A DNA stretch of 34,618 bases from the NCBI GenBank assembly GCA_031280915.1, contig JAITGC010000024.1, positions 1 to 34,618 of the forward strand. Direction: 5' to 3'. The DNA comes from Desulfovibrio sp. Its GTDB lineage: Bacteria; Desulfobacterota; Desulfovibrionia; Desulfovibrionales; Desulfovibrionaceae. The notes beneath the pieces were generated by a model, which saw only the letters and a program-made list of their open reading frames with translations, did no database searches and was not told where the DNA came from. How positions within the stretch are numbered: the first letter of the stretch is position 1; each line of letters opens with the position of its first letter. Made by a program: the position numbers and the translations under genes. Positions 16,067 to 24,559 of this stretch are shown here, in pieces.

Positions 16067-17503
16067 ATGAAAAGTAAAGAGCAGAAATATTGGATTCATT
16101 TACTCGATCAGCTCAACAGCAGCGCAAGCCTGGAAACTGTTCTGCTGGATACGTTACGTGAGCTTTGCGTATTCTTTGGTTTCGGTGTGGGCTTTGTCTA
16201 TGAGGCTGACTACAGAGGACGCCTGCATTGCGCTTGCTGTAACGGAACGTATCAGTATGAGATTCAGGAATCTATTAGCGAGGATTTTTTTTGCGAGGAA
16301 GAATTGAACACGTTGAAGTCAAATAAATCGCTGATTTTTCGCGAGAATACAACAAAAACACCCTTGATGCAGAAAATGGCTGATTTTTTCTCGGCAAAAT
16401 CCTTGGTATTTGTGCCTGTTTTTGATCAAAAAGATGCCCTGATCATCTGTGCGGGCATATTTGATCGCCGGGGCAAGGAGCGCAGGACAGATGAAGACAT
16501 GGATTTTACCCGGGCTGTCCTCACAAGCTTGGGAACATATGTGAAGATGCGGATATACCAAGGGAGAGTGTTGGATACCCGGCAGACGTTGGACAACATT
16601 TTGAACCACATGGGCGTGGATGTATACGTTAACGACTTTGAAACGCATGAAGTGCTGTATGTAAACCGCAGCATGGCGGAACCTTACGGCGGCATGGAAA
16701 AAATGCTCGGCACAATATGCTGGCAGTCCTTATATGACGATAAGACCGAAGAGTGTGATTTTTGCCCCAAAAATAAGCTGTTGGACGAAAAAGGGAAGCC
16801 TACAAAAACTTATGGATGGGACTACCAGCGCCCGTTTGACGGCTCCTGGTTCAAAGTGCTCAGCACCGCTTTTCCATGGGTTGACGGACGCATGGTTCAG
16901 GTGATCAGCAGCATAGATATTACGAAAAACAAGAAGAATGAAGAAATCATTCGCCAAATGGCGGAATATGACGCGTTGACGTGTCTGCCTAACCGGTATC
17001 GCCTGATCAATGACTGTGAGGCAAAGCTTTCCCGGTTAGCGCTGTCGAATGAAAAAATATATTTGCTTTTTTTTGATCTGGATGGATTCAAGCCGATCAA
17101 CGATGACCTGGGCCATCCCGCTGGCGACGATCTGTTGCAAAAAATAGGGGTCTATTTACGTGCAAGCCCGTTAACAGGCGAAAACTGCTACCGGTATGGC
17201 GGGGATGAATTTGTGGTTCTGTGCGACCCCGACACACCGGGAACGTTGGCGCAAGTTGTGGAATATATACGGGAAAGATTCCGAAATCCCTGGCAGGTGG
17301 GAGGCGTTGAGGTAGCTTGCGGCATTTCTTTGGGAATAAGCTGTATTCCCGACGATACGATGCTTGTGTCTGAATTGCTGCGCATGGCCGACGTGGCGAT
17401 GTATCAATCAAAAAAGGAAGGTAAGGGGCGAGTTCATCTCTTTAACAATGGCACAATTATCTCCTGGGAGGACTATCTTACGGAATTAAATGAAAAACAG
17501 TAG
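16067..17503 (+). CDS. GAF-PAS-GGDEF diguanylate cyclase
   Basis: A 478-residue (from MKSKEQKYW) soluble signalling protein. A GAF-like domain covers about 15-165. A PAS domain covers about 175-297 and has a cysteine cluster C218, C230 and C233 (CDFCP) that might bind a metal or sense redox state. A diguanylate cyclase domain follows, with DALTCLPNR (312-320), FDLDGF (346-351) and an intact GGDEF (398-402). The active site predicts c-di-GMP synthesis. The inhibitory RxxD site five residues before GGDEF is not conserved (LTGE), so product inhibition may be lost. No transmembrane helix is seen. Codon use is visibly AT-richer than in neighbouring genes, and it sits beside an integrase relic, suggesting transfer. 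The start is uncertain because there is no clear ribosome-binding site. Confidence 0.87.
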   Translation: MKSKEQKYWIHLLDQLNSSASLETVLLDTLRELCVFFGFGVGFVYEADYRGRLHCACCNGTYQYEIQESISEDFFCEEELNTLKSNKSLIFRENTTKTPLMQKMADFFSAKSLVFVPVFDQKDALIICAGIFDRRGKERRTDEDMDFTRAVLTSLGTYVKMRIYQGRVLDTRQTLDNILNHMGVDVYVNDFETHEVLYVNRSMAEPYGGMEKMLGTICWQSLYDDKTEECDFCPKNKLLDEKGKPTKTYGWDYQRPFDGSWFKVLSTAFPWVDGRMVQVISSIDITKNKKNEEIIRQMAEYDALTCLPNRYRLINDCEAKLSRLALSNEKIYLLFFDLDGFKPINDDLGHPAGDDLLQKIGVYLRASPLTGENCYRYGGDEFVVLCDPDTPGTLAQVVEYIRERFRNPWQVGGVEVACGISLGISCIPDDTMLVSELLRMADVAMYQSKKEGKGRVHLFNNGTIISWEDYLTELNEKQ

Positions 17504-17538
17504 AAGCCATCTCATAATCGAATTTACGATGGCTTCTA
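17501..17538 (+). terminator. Hairpin at the end of the GGDEF gene
   Basis: Perfect 11-bp inverted repeat TAGAAGCCATC (17501-17511) and GATGGCTTCTA (17528-17538), with a 16-nt loop; the left arm contains the stop codon. No T-run follows, so it may stabilise the 3' end rather than terminate. A 32-codon frame starting at the ATG in the right arm (17529-17627, MASNNAVLVDLGNGNVGWYY...) has no ribosome-binding site and no known match; it may be a fragment of a mobile-element gene. Confidence 0.5.
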
Positions 17539-17739
17539 ACAACGCCGTGCTCGTGGACCTCGGCAACGGCAACGTCGGTTGGTACTACGTGTTCAGCGCC
17601 GTCCCGGCGGGTGTTTGTCTTCCGTAGGGTATCTTCGGGTTTTGTTTATGAGGGGAGCGGCCTCTTCGTGTCTTTGGCCGCTTCCTTAAAACAGGCGAAA
17701 TGAGGATTTTGATTGCGGAAATGGCTGGACATTGTTATG

Positions 17740-17775
17740 AAAAAGGGAGGCGGCGCAATGCTCCTCCCTTTTTTT
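17740..17775. terminator. Bidirectional rho-independent terminator
   Basis: AAAAAGGGAGG (17740-17750) pairs perfectly with CCTCCCTTTTT (17763-17773) across a 12-nt loop, with an A-tract on one side and seven T residues on the other. It would end transcription from the GGDEF side. A second imperfect stem (AGCGGCC with GGCCGCT, about 17656-17690) lies just before it. Confidence 0.75.
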
Positions 17776-17835
17776 CCTTTCTCCGGCCCTCGTCCCAAGA
17801 CGCGCAAAGTCACCTGATACCATCCCGAAAATTTA

Positions 17836-17854
17836 GGGGTATCTATCGGGGTAT
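17836..17854 (+). repeat. Double GGGGTAT motif, copy B
   Basis: GGGGTAT, two bases, then ATCGGGGTAT: the partner of 15629-15647 in the same orientation, 2.2 kb apart. What follows is AT-rich and holds no integrase. The two copies bracket the integrase relic and the GGDEF gene. Confidence 0.65.
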
Positions 17855-18035
17855 ACATTATTTTGTAAAATTTTATAGTAATATATTTCAATATGATGTC
17901 ATACAAAATACAACTTCAATTTTCTTCCACACATGCTGCGAGGCCTCTCATAATCAGCCTGACGGTTGCTTGTGAGAGCTTCGCTTTGCCGAAAAATATA
18001 ATTTCGACGGGTTAACCCGGCCTCGCGGTCGGTCT

Positions 18036-18116
18036 TTGCCCGCATAATTGCATGAGCGGCCTTGAATCTTCACTTTCAAGAACGCTCGTGCAATATGTGG
18101 GGCAATCATTTTTTAC
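18036..18116. repeat. Large imperfect inverted repeat (about 30-bp arms)
   Basis: The left arm (about 18036-18066) and right arm (18075-18107) pair over roughly 30 positions around an 8-nt loop. The uninterrupted blocks are ATTGCA/TGCAAT, GAGCG/CGCTC and CTTGAA/TTCAAG, with outer TTGCCC/GGGCAA and CATA/TATG and a few symmetric mismatches. A run of six T residues (about 18109-18114) follows. It may be a MITE-like relic, a processed hairpin RNA, or a terminator shielding the coo operon from upstream transcription. Confidence 0.6.
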
Positions 18117-18142
18117 ATAACACTTTGGAATATCAGTGTTAT
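18117..18142 (+). promoter_or_regulatory. Inverted repeat upstream of cooM, candidate operator
   Basis: Perfect 8-bp arms ATAACACT (18117-18124) and AGTGTTAT (18135-18142) spaced by 10 bp, so the arm centres are 18 bp apart. It lies about 115 bp before the cooM start in an AT-rich leader, a suitable position for a dimeric regulator. It does not match the TGTC-N8-GACA pattern of CooA sites. Confidence 0.45.
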
Positions 18143-18181
18143 TTTATTCACAAAAAAACTTGCGGGCTCAAAAAGTATATG

Positions 18182-18237
18182 TTAGGCCTAAATTGACGCA
18201 CCGCTAAACAGCGCCGTTACGGCGCGGTCACTTTTTT
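18182..18237 (+). promoter_or_regulatory. Palindrome and hairpin in the immediate coo leader
   Basis: A perfect palindrome TTAGGCCTAA (18182-18191) is followed by the hairpin GCGCCG-TTA-CGGCGC (18211-18225). Outer TGAC (18194-18197) and GTCA (18227-18230) may close it. A run of six T residues (18232-18237) comes next. The hairpin plus T-run could act as an attenuator only 20 bp before the cooM ATG. No promoter with both hexamers is evident. Confidence 0.4.
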
Positions 18238-18257
18238 CAGCACAACGTAGGGCACCT

Positions 18258-21200
18258 ATGACATCACCACTGTTCACCCTTGATGGATCCTCCCTGCCCT
18301 TATTTGCCGGCACAGTTCTTTTATTGTTCGCGACGGCGCAGGCTGTCCTGCAACGGAGCAACCCGGGCCGCCTGATCCTGTGGGGCGCGATGCACGACGC
18401 GGGAATCCTCGTCCTCGCCTTCAGCGCATACAGCGACATGGCGGGAGCCGGAGCGTGGCTTTTCGTCGTCTTCCAGGCAATTGCGCGTGCTTTGGCGCTG
18501 GTTTCGCTCTCGCGATTCAATTCGGACAATACGGGCGGCCTCGCGCTGGGCAATTTGCAAGGCGCTGGTTACGGCAGTCTCGCCGGAGCGTTTTTTGCCC
18601 TGGGCCTGCTGGGCTCTGTGGGCGGCTCACCCTTCCTGGTTCCGGAAGGCCGTGTGTTGATCGTCAAAGCCGTGCTTTGTTCTTCCGCCACTGGCAGTAT
18701 CGCCGCTTTGCTGGTTATGGCTGCGGCCACTGCCGTTTTTGTATGGCTGCATGTGGACACAGTGCGCCGCGTCGTATTGACGCCGGGGGAAGGCGCGGCG
18801 TCCGGCAACGGTTCGTCTTCCGGCGCGGCGCTTATGCTGGCTCTGGGCCTGCTGACGGCCGTACTGGGTCTTGGGCGTGAAGTCTTCGCGGAGATCGTGT
18901 GTCGCGCTTTTGCCGTGGAAATTCCCCACAGCGGCGTGCACGCGGCATACTGGTTTTTCTATGCGGGCGCTCTGTCCGCTGGCGTACTGGCCTGTCTCGG
19001 CCGCGACAAAATCGCCGGAATCGCCGTGTCCGTCTTTTCGGCGCTGGCCTTCTCCGCGGCATATACGAATGCGGCCCCGCCAGCCACACGTTTTTTTCTG
19101 CTGTTGATCACCTTCATCGGTCTGATTGTCAGCATTTATTCCCTTGGTTATATTCACGGCCAGAATCAGGGACGGTACTGGTTTTTTCTGTCTCTGACCT
19201 TCGCCTCACTGGCGGGCGTCGTCTCCGCTGGCAGTAACGAAGCCCTTTACGGCTACTGGGAACTGATGACTTTTGCCTCTTATTTTTTGGTCGTGCATGA
19301 GGGCAACCGCACAGCCTTCAGCGCGGGCCTCAAATATTATGTCATGTGCGCCGGCGGCGCACTCTTCATGCTGCCGGGCCTCTTTCTGCTGGCGGGTCTG
19401 CTTGAGCCTGGGGGCACTTCCTCTCTGACCGACCCTGTCCTGATCCAGACTGCCCTTGTACTCTGCCTGGCCGGCTTTGCCGTCAAAACCGGCTTAGTGC
19501 CGCTGCATTCCTGGCTGCCGGACGCCCATCCGGCAGCGCCTTCATCCGTATCCGGTCCACTCTCGGGGATTATCACAAAAATGGGCGTCTTCGGCATTGT
19601 CAGCATTATCCTGGCGGGAACAGGCTACGTCACCGACTACATGCAGGGTCTTTTCGGTTTAAGCTGGTTCGGTACGGCCCTTGTATTCATGGGCGCGGGT
19701 ACGCTCATTTACGGTGAAGCGCTCGCCCTGACGCAGGACGATATTAAACGCATGCTCGCCTATTCTACCCTGGGTCAACTCGGCGAGGTCTGCATGGTTC
19801 TCGGCATGGGCACTTGGCTCGCCGTTACAGGCTCACTGTGGCATGTGCTCAATCACGCCATAATGAAAGACCTGCTCTTTCTGGGAGCGGGCGCGCTTAT
19901 CCTGCGTTGCGGCAGCCGCTCTCTCGCCGACATGCGCGGCCTCGGCCGGCACATGCCCTGGACGACAGCCTGTATTGCCGTGGGCCTTGTGAGCATTATG
20001 GGTTTGCCTCCATTCGGCGCATTCTACAGCAAATTTCTGATGATCCAGGCATCGGTGAACGCCGGCTACACTTGGGCGGCCGTTCTCATACTGGCGGGTT
20101 CGCTTGTAGGCGCGATCTACTACACGCGCATTCTGAAAACCCTGATTTATGACGAGCGCCCGGCCGGGTTGCCCGGCGTGTCCGAAGCCCCCTTGGTCAT
20201 GCGCATTCCGCTGGCAATTCTCGCCGCCGTTTCCCTGCTTCTCTGCCTGGCTCCACAACTGCCCATGGAAATTGTCTCCTCCGTAGCATCCTTGTGCCAT
20301 CAGGCGACGCTGGGCGACGTGAAGACGTTGGGCGCACTCGCCGTGTCATGGCCCATTTATGTCATCGTACCTATATTTGGCGCTTTGATTCCGGGCGGCC
20401 TTTCCGCGAGACGCAAGGCGGCTGGCTGGAGTTCGGCGGCTGTGCTGCTTCTGACGGCCGCGCTGGTATTTCTCTTCGGACGCGATATGGACACCCTCTC
20501 TTTCTGTTTTGCCCTTATCGTGCCGATTGTGGGCGCCGTCAATATCGTCTATGCCGTCGGTTACATGGAACATAGCCATACCCAGTGGCGTTTTTATGCG
20601 GCTTTCACCTGCATGTGCGGCGCTCTGGTGGGCATGGCGGCAAGCCGTTATCTGCTGAGTTTCTTCCTCTTCTGGGAGATCATGAGTTCCTGGACTCTTT
20701 ACATGGCCATTGCCCATGAAGGTACGCGCCCGGCTCTGCGCGAGGCGTTCAAATACTTTTTCTTCAACATGCTGGGCGCGGCCTTCCTCTTTGTGGGGAT
20801 CTGCGTACTCGGCCCGCTTACACCCTTTACGGCGGAGCTTCTGAACGACTTTGCGCATGATATTCCGCGCGGCGCGGCCTGGCTGGGCATGGCCCTTCTG
20901 GCTGTGGGCTTTGTGATGAAAGCCGCGCAACTGCCCATACGCATTGACTGGCAGATGCACCCGGCGCTGGCCCCGACTCCGGTTTCCGGCTACATCTCCT
21001 CCGTATTGCTGAAAAGCGCCATCATCGGCCTCATCAAACTCTTTGCCCTCATAGGCGGCGGCTTCACCCTGGCTGGCATATTCCAAGGCCATGAGCAGAA
21101 CATCCTCACGGTCGCGGTGATGTGGACAGGCGCGATCACCATTATCTATTCCGCTGTGCGCGCCATACAGGTAAATGGCCTCAAACTCATATTCATCTAC

Positions 21201-21998
21201 TCCACAGTCAGCCAACTCGGCTACATGGTTCTGGCCGTGGGCGCCGGTGGAACGTTGGGCTATGCCGGCGGCATGCTGCACCTCGTCAATCACGTTTTCT
21301 TCAAGGATCTGCTCTTTCTTGTCTGCGGCGCGGTGATGTTTGCCACACACAAAGAAAGCCTTGAAGACCTCGGCGGGCTGGGCCGCAAGATGCCGTTCAC
21401 CATGCTGGCCTTTGCCGTCGGCGGGCTTTCGCTCGTCGGTGTGCCGCCCACCAGCGGCTTCTCCTCAAAATGGCTCATCTACCACGCGCTCATGCAGTCC
21501 GGCCAGCCTCTGCTGGCCCTGCTCTCCTTGGTTGGCAGCGTTCTGACGCTCACCTACGTCGCCAAATTTCTGCACGCGGCCTTCTTGGGCCAGCCCGGCT
21601 CCGACGTTGAAAACGTGCGCGAAGCGCCGCTTGTCATGCGGGCGGCCATGAGCATAATGGTTTTTGGTTGCATTCTGACAGGCGTCTTCCCCGGTCTTGC
21701 GCTCAAGCCCATCAACGCCGTCTTGGCCGAGTACGGCTCATCAACTCTCGACGTGGGTCTGTCGGGTGTACTTTCCGGGCCGGGCGCGTGGAACGCCACG
21801 GGAGTCTTTATAATGTCGCTGCTGGCTTTCCTTGCCGCTCGCCATTTTGTGCGCCGCTTTACCCGATTGCGCGAGGTGGATATACATTCCTGCGGCCTGC
21901 CGCCCGATCAGGCGATAAGCCGCATGGGTCCCTCCAGCGTTTATGGCGGGCTGGCCTCTTATCGCACAGCAACATCCGCTGTTGAGGAGAACCATTAA
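18258..21998 (+). CDS. cooM: CooM, double antiporter-like subunit of the CO-induced hydrogenase
   Basis: A very large (1246 residues) polytopic membrane protein with two complete NuoL/M/N-type proton-translocating modules in one chain, the hallmark of CooM. Each module keeps its pumping residues. The first has a Glu in YGYWELMTF, a Lys in AVKTGLVPLHSWLPDAHP and His/Lys in VLNHAIMKDLLF. The second has a Glu in FLFWEIMSSW, a Lys in FVMKAAQLPIRIDW and His/Lys in LVNHVFFKDLLF. It starts the Coo operon; the stop overlaps the next start (TAATG). In the complex it should couple hydrogen evolution from reduced ferredoxin to ion export. The ATG at 18258 has only a weak GTAGGG upstream. Confidence 0.92.
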   Translation: MTSPLFTLDGSSLPLFAGTVLLLFATAQAVLQRSNPGRLILWGAMHDAGILVLAFSAYSDMAGAGAWLFVVFQAIARALALVSLSRFNSDNTGGLALGNLQGAGYGSLAGAFFALGLLGSVGGSPFLVPEGRVLIVKAVLCSSATGSIAALLVMAAATAVFVWLHVDTVRRVVLTPGEGAASGNGSSSGAALMLALGLLTAVLGLGREVFAEIVCRAFAVEIPHSGVHAAYWFFYAGALSAGVLACLGRDKIAGIAVSVFSALAFSAAYTNAAPPATRFFLLLITFIGLIVSIYSLGYIHGQNQGRYWFFLSLTFASLAGVVSAGSNEALYGYWELMTFASYFLVVHEGNRTAFSAGLKYYVMCAGGALFMLPGLFLLAGLLEPGGTSSLTDPVLIQTALVLCLAGFAVKTGLVPLHSWLPDAHPAAPSSVSGPLSGIITKMGVFGIVSIILAGTGYVTDYMQGLFGLSWFGTALVFMGAGTLIYGEALALTQDDIKRMLAYSTLGQLGEVCMVLGMGTWLAVTGSLWHVLNHAIMKDLLFLGAGALILRCGSRSLADMRGLGRHMPWTTACIAVGLVSIMGLPPFGAFYSKFLMIQASVNAGYTWAAVLILAGSLVGAIYYTRILKTLIYDERPAGLPGVSEAPLVMRIPLAILAAVSLLLCLAPQLPMEIVSSVASLCHQATLGDVKTLGALAVSWPIYVIVPIFGALIPGGLSARRKAAGWSSAAVLLLTAALVFLFGRDMDTLSFCFALIVPIVGAVNIVYAVGYMEHSHTQWRFYAAFTCMCGALVGMAASRYLLSFFLFWEIMSSWTLYMAIAHEGTRPALREAFKYFFFNMLGAAFLFVGICVLGPLTPFTAELLNDFAHDIPRGAAWLGMALLAVGFVMKAAQLPIRIDWQMHPALAPTPVSGYISSVLLKSAIIGLIKLFALIGGGFTLAGIFQGHEQNILTVAVMWTGAITIIYSAVRAIQVNGLKLIFIYSTVSQLGYMVLAVGAGGTLGYAGGMLHLVNHVFFKDLLFLVCGAVMFATHKESLEDLGGLGRKMPFTMLAFAVGGLSLVGVPPTSGFSSKWLIYHALMQSGQPLLALLSLVGSVLTLTYVAKFLHAAFLGQPGSDVENVREAPLVMRAAMSIMVFGCILTGVFPGLALKPINAVLAEYGSSTLDVGLSGVLSGPGAWNATGVFIMSLLAFLAARHFVRRFTRLREVDIHSCGLPPDQAISRMGPSSVYGGLASYRTATSAVEENH

Positions 21999-22969
21999 TG
22001 ACCGACACGTTGTTCGCCATTCTGCACATGGCCATTTTCCCCGGCGGAATTTTCGCTTTGACCTTGGGTTTCTTTTATAAAAGCCTGGACAGGCGCGTGG
22101 AAGCGCGCCTCCAACGCAGAGTCGGCCCCCCGCTGATTCAGCCTTGGCTTGACGCGGCAAAACTGCTGACCAAGGAAACAATGATCCCCCGCACCGCCTG
22201 TCGCTCGGTCTTTCTGCTGGCTCCGGTCTTCGGCTTCACGGGCATGGCGGTGTGTGCCGCCTTTATTCCGGTACCCGGCGTGTATGCAGGTCTGTCCAAC
22301 ATGGGAGATCTGCTGGTTATTTTCTATCTTCTGCCTATGCCGGCGATAGCGTTGATGTTGGGAGGCTCAGCCTCCAGCTCCCCCTTCGGAGCCTTGGGTT
22401 TTTCCCGTGAAATGCTGCTCATGCTGGCTTACGAGACGCCGCTGCTCATGATTCTGCTTTCTGTGGCCATGCTTGTGGGCAAGAGCCTTGGAGCGGAAAG
22501 TTCAGGAGCGGAATTTTCTCTGCTCAAAATAATCGCTTGGCAACAGGAAAACGGTTCCTTGGGCTTCAATCCGGCCATGATCCCCGCCCTGCTCGCGTAT
22601 CTGCTCTTTTTGCCCGGCACTATGGGCGTTGCGCCCTTTGACGTCGCCGAGGCGGAAACGGAGTTGCTGGAAGGCCCATTGCTGGAATACGGCGGCCCGC
22701 TGTTGGCGCTCTTTAGCGTTACGTCCGCCTTCAAGACTTTTGTAGTGACGGGCTTGGGCGTTGCCTTGTTCTTTCCCGGGACCATCAGCTCCTGGTGGCC
22801 AATCAATCTTGTCTGCTTTGTTTTGAAATGCCTGGGGCTGATGCTGTTTTCGCTCACGCTGGTCAAATCCGCCACGGGACGTTTCCGCATAGACCAGGCT
22901 TTCCGCTTCTATGTGACCGTCCCGACGGCGCTTGCGTTGTGCAGCTTGATACTTGTCTGGGTGATGTGA
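21998..22969 (+). CDS. cooK: CooK, NuoH-like membrane subunit of the Coo hydrogenase
   Basis: A 323-residue membrane protein related to NuoH/HycD/EchB, the subunit that links the hydrophilic arm to the antiporter modules. It shows about eight hydrophobic segments. The family loops include RRVGPPLIQPWLDAAKLLTKE near the N-terminus and a conserved acidic loop FDVAEAETELLEGPLLEY. The ATG shares one base with the cooM stop, and GAGGAGA lies 9 bp upstream. Confidence 0.93.
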   Translation: MTDTLFAILHMAIFPGGIFALTLGFFYKSLDRRVEARLQRRVGPPLIQPWLDAAKLLTKETMIPRTACRSVFLLAPVFGFTGMAVCAAFIPVPGVYAGLSNMGDLLVIFYLLPMPAIALMLGGSASSSPFGALGFSREMLLMLAYETPLLMILLSVAMLVGKSLGAESSGAEFSLLKIIAWQQENGSLGFNPAMIPALLAYLLFLPGTMGVAPFDVAEAETELLEGPLLEYGGPLLALFSVTSAFKTFVVTGLGVALFFPGTISSWWPINLVCFVLKCLGLMLFSLTLVKSATGRFRIDQAFRFYVTVPTALALCSLILVWVM

Positions 22970-22979
22970 GGAGGCCGTC

Positions 22980-23429
22980 GTGTCGCTGGATAAAACGCTT
23001 AAAAAACTCTCCGTCCGTTCACCGTGGCTCTTTAGAATCAATGCCGGCTCCTGTAACGGCTGCGATGTGGAATTGGCGACCACAGCCTGCATTCCCCGGT
23101 ATGATGTGGAACGTTTTGGCTGTCGCTACTGCGGCAGCCCGCGTCATGCGGATGTTGTGCTTATCACCGGCCCCTTGACAACCAGAGTACGCGACCGCGT
23201 GCTTCGGGTCTGGCATGAAATTCCAGAGCCGAAGGTTACGGTGGCTGTCGGCATCTGCCCCATTTCCGGGGGTGTCTTCCGCGAGGGTTACTCCATTGAA
23301 GGCCCGATTGCCCGCTATCTTCCGGTGGACGTCAATGTGCCGGGCTGCCCCCCACGTCCTCAAGCCATTCTGGAAGGAGTCGTGCTGGCGCGTTCAATCT
23401 GGCTCAAAAAACTGGGTCTGGAGGAATAA
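22980..23429 (+). CDS. cooL: CooL, small [NiFe] hydrogenase subunit (NuoB-like)
   Basis: A 149-residue subunit that holds the single proximal [4Fe-4S] cluster next to the Ni-Fe site. The four ligands are visible: C25 and C28 (SCNGCDVE), C93 (GICPISGG) and C123 (PGCPPRP). The start is GTG at 22980, preceded by GAGGAGG at 22968-22974. Confidence 0.94.
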   Translation: MSLDKTLKKLSVRSPWLFRINAGSCNGCDVELATTACIPRYDVERFGCRYCGSPRHADVVLITGPLTTRVRDRVLRVWHEIPEPKVTVAVGICPISGGVFREGYSIEGPIARYLPVDVNVPGCPPRPQAILEGVVLARSIWLKKLGLEE

Positions 23430-23433
23430 AGAC

Positions 23434-24015
23434 ATGGCGGGTTTTCTGAAAGTTCTCTTCCGTAATGTGCTGGAAGGGCCCAGCACGGATCCCTTTCCCC
23501 TTGGAGAAACCTTCACGCCGGACCGTCTGCGGGGCCGAGCCAGAATAAATCCTGAACTTTGCATGGGTTGCGGCATTTGCCGCCATGCCTGCACGGCCGG
23601 CGCCATCAACATCACCCCTTTGAGCGACGGAAGCGGCTATACCATCGCCATTTGGCAGAATTCCTGCTGCCTGTGCGCTTCATGCCGCCATTACTGCCCC
23701 ACCGGCGCCATGAGCATCTCCAATGACTGGCATGGGGCCCACCCTGAAAAAGAAAAATTCAGCCGTCTGGAACAGCATACCATCAAATATGAACCCTGCG
23801 CCGCCTGTGGCGTGCTGATGCGGCCTGTTCCCGCGGCTTTGGCGCGGCGGCTCTATAGCGCCACTCCGGAGCTTGATCCCGAGCAAATCCGCCATCTCTG
23901 CCCTCAGTGCCGCCGACAGGAAGACGCAAAACGCAACGCGGGCACCATACAGGTAACAACCACTGAAACCCTGGCGGCACGCGAGCTGACTTCAGCCGCG
24001 CCCACAACATATTAA
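23434..24015 (+). CDS. cooX: CooX, polyferredoxin subunit (NuoI/EchF-like)
   Basis: A 193-residue protein with two [4Fe-4S] binding motifs, CMGCGICRHAC and CCLCASCRHYC each followed by Pro or Ala-Gly-Ala, that pass electrons from CooF to CooL. A C-terminal CAAC and later CPQC pair may form an extra zinc or iron site. I start at ATG 23434, with GGAGGAA 8-14 bp upstream; the same frame is open further back through cooL without support. It begins 4 bp after the cooL stop. Confidence 0.93.
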   Translation: MAGFLKVLFRNVLEGPSTDPFPLGETFTPDRLRGRARINPELCMGCGICRHACTAGAINITPLSDGSGYTIAIWQNSCCLCASCRHYCPTGAMSISNDWHGAHPEKEKFSRLEQHTIKYEPCAACGVLMRPVPAALARRLYSATPELDPEQIRHLCPQCRRQEDAKRNAGTIQVTTTETLAARELTSAAPTTY

Positions 24016-24025
24016 TGGGGACATC

Positions 24026-24559
24026 ATGCAAGACGTTATCCGCAATAACGCCCATATTATAAAAAACCTCACGCTGTGCAGTGAAACCGGCACAGTTCAC
24101 CACACCACAGACAGCTTTGGCAATGCCTTTCACTGGTTCAGACTGGGCACGCCCCGCCATCTGACGCGAGCCGCTGGCTTGCTGCGCGAGGCTGGCGCGC
24201 GCCTATGCATGACGACGGCCTATAACCGTCGCCACTTGAGCGAACCCATGCAAGAAATCTGTTATCATTTTGAACTTGCCGGCGTTGTCTACAATCTCAC
24301 GGTTACGCTCAACGGAGAATGGCCAGTGGTGCCGTCCATAACGCATCTTTTCGCCAATGCCGACTGGCATGAACGTGAAATGATGGAACTTTACGGCGTC
24401 AATGTGACGGATCATCCCAATCCACGCCGGCTTTTCCTGGATGAAGAATTTGATGAGGGTATTCTCAATCAGGCTGTGCCGCTTTCAATCATGATGAACG
24501 GCGCCTGCACCACCGATTTGTGGGAGCGTGTTCTCAAAAACAGGGAGAAGCTGTCATGA
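24026..24559 (+). CDS. cooU: CooU, NuoC-like (30-kDa) subunit
   Basis: A 177-residue hydrophilic subunit of the NuoC/HycE-N/EchD type. The family signature is WHEREMMELYGVNVTDHPNP, followed by RRLFLDEEF. It structurally supports the large subunit. The start ATG (24026) follows GGGGAC, and the stop overlaps the cooH start (ATGA). Confidence 0.93.
   Translation: MQDVIRNNAHIIKNLTLCSETGTVHHTTDSFGNAFHWFRLGTPRHLTRAAGLLREAGARLCMTTAYNRRHLSEPMQEICYHFELAGVVYNLTVTLNGEWPVVPSITHLFANADWHEREMMELYGVNVTDHPNPRRLFLDEEFDEGILNQAVPLSIMMNGACTTDLWERVLKNREKLS

Noticed and set aside
17646-17906. 86-codon frame on the minus strand
   Set aside because: It runs through a strong bidirectional terminator and the GGGGTAT motif, with no domain match or ribosome-binding site.
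18117-18257. CooA (CO sensor) or sigma-54 site before cooM
   Set aside because: No TGTC-N8-GACA and no GG-N10-GC element could be found by eye in the leader.
20346-21350. 334-codon open frame on the minus strand
   Set aside because: It is antisense to cooM; the His/Lys/Arg-rich translation is typical of a shadow of a hydrophobic gene.
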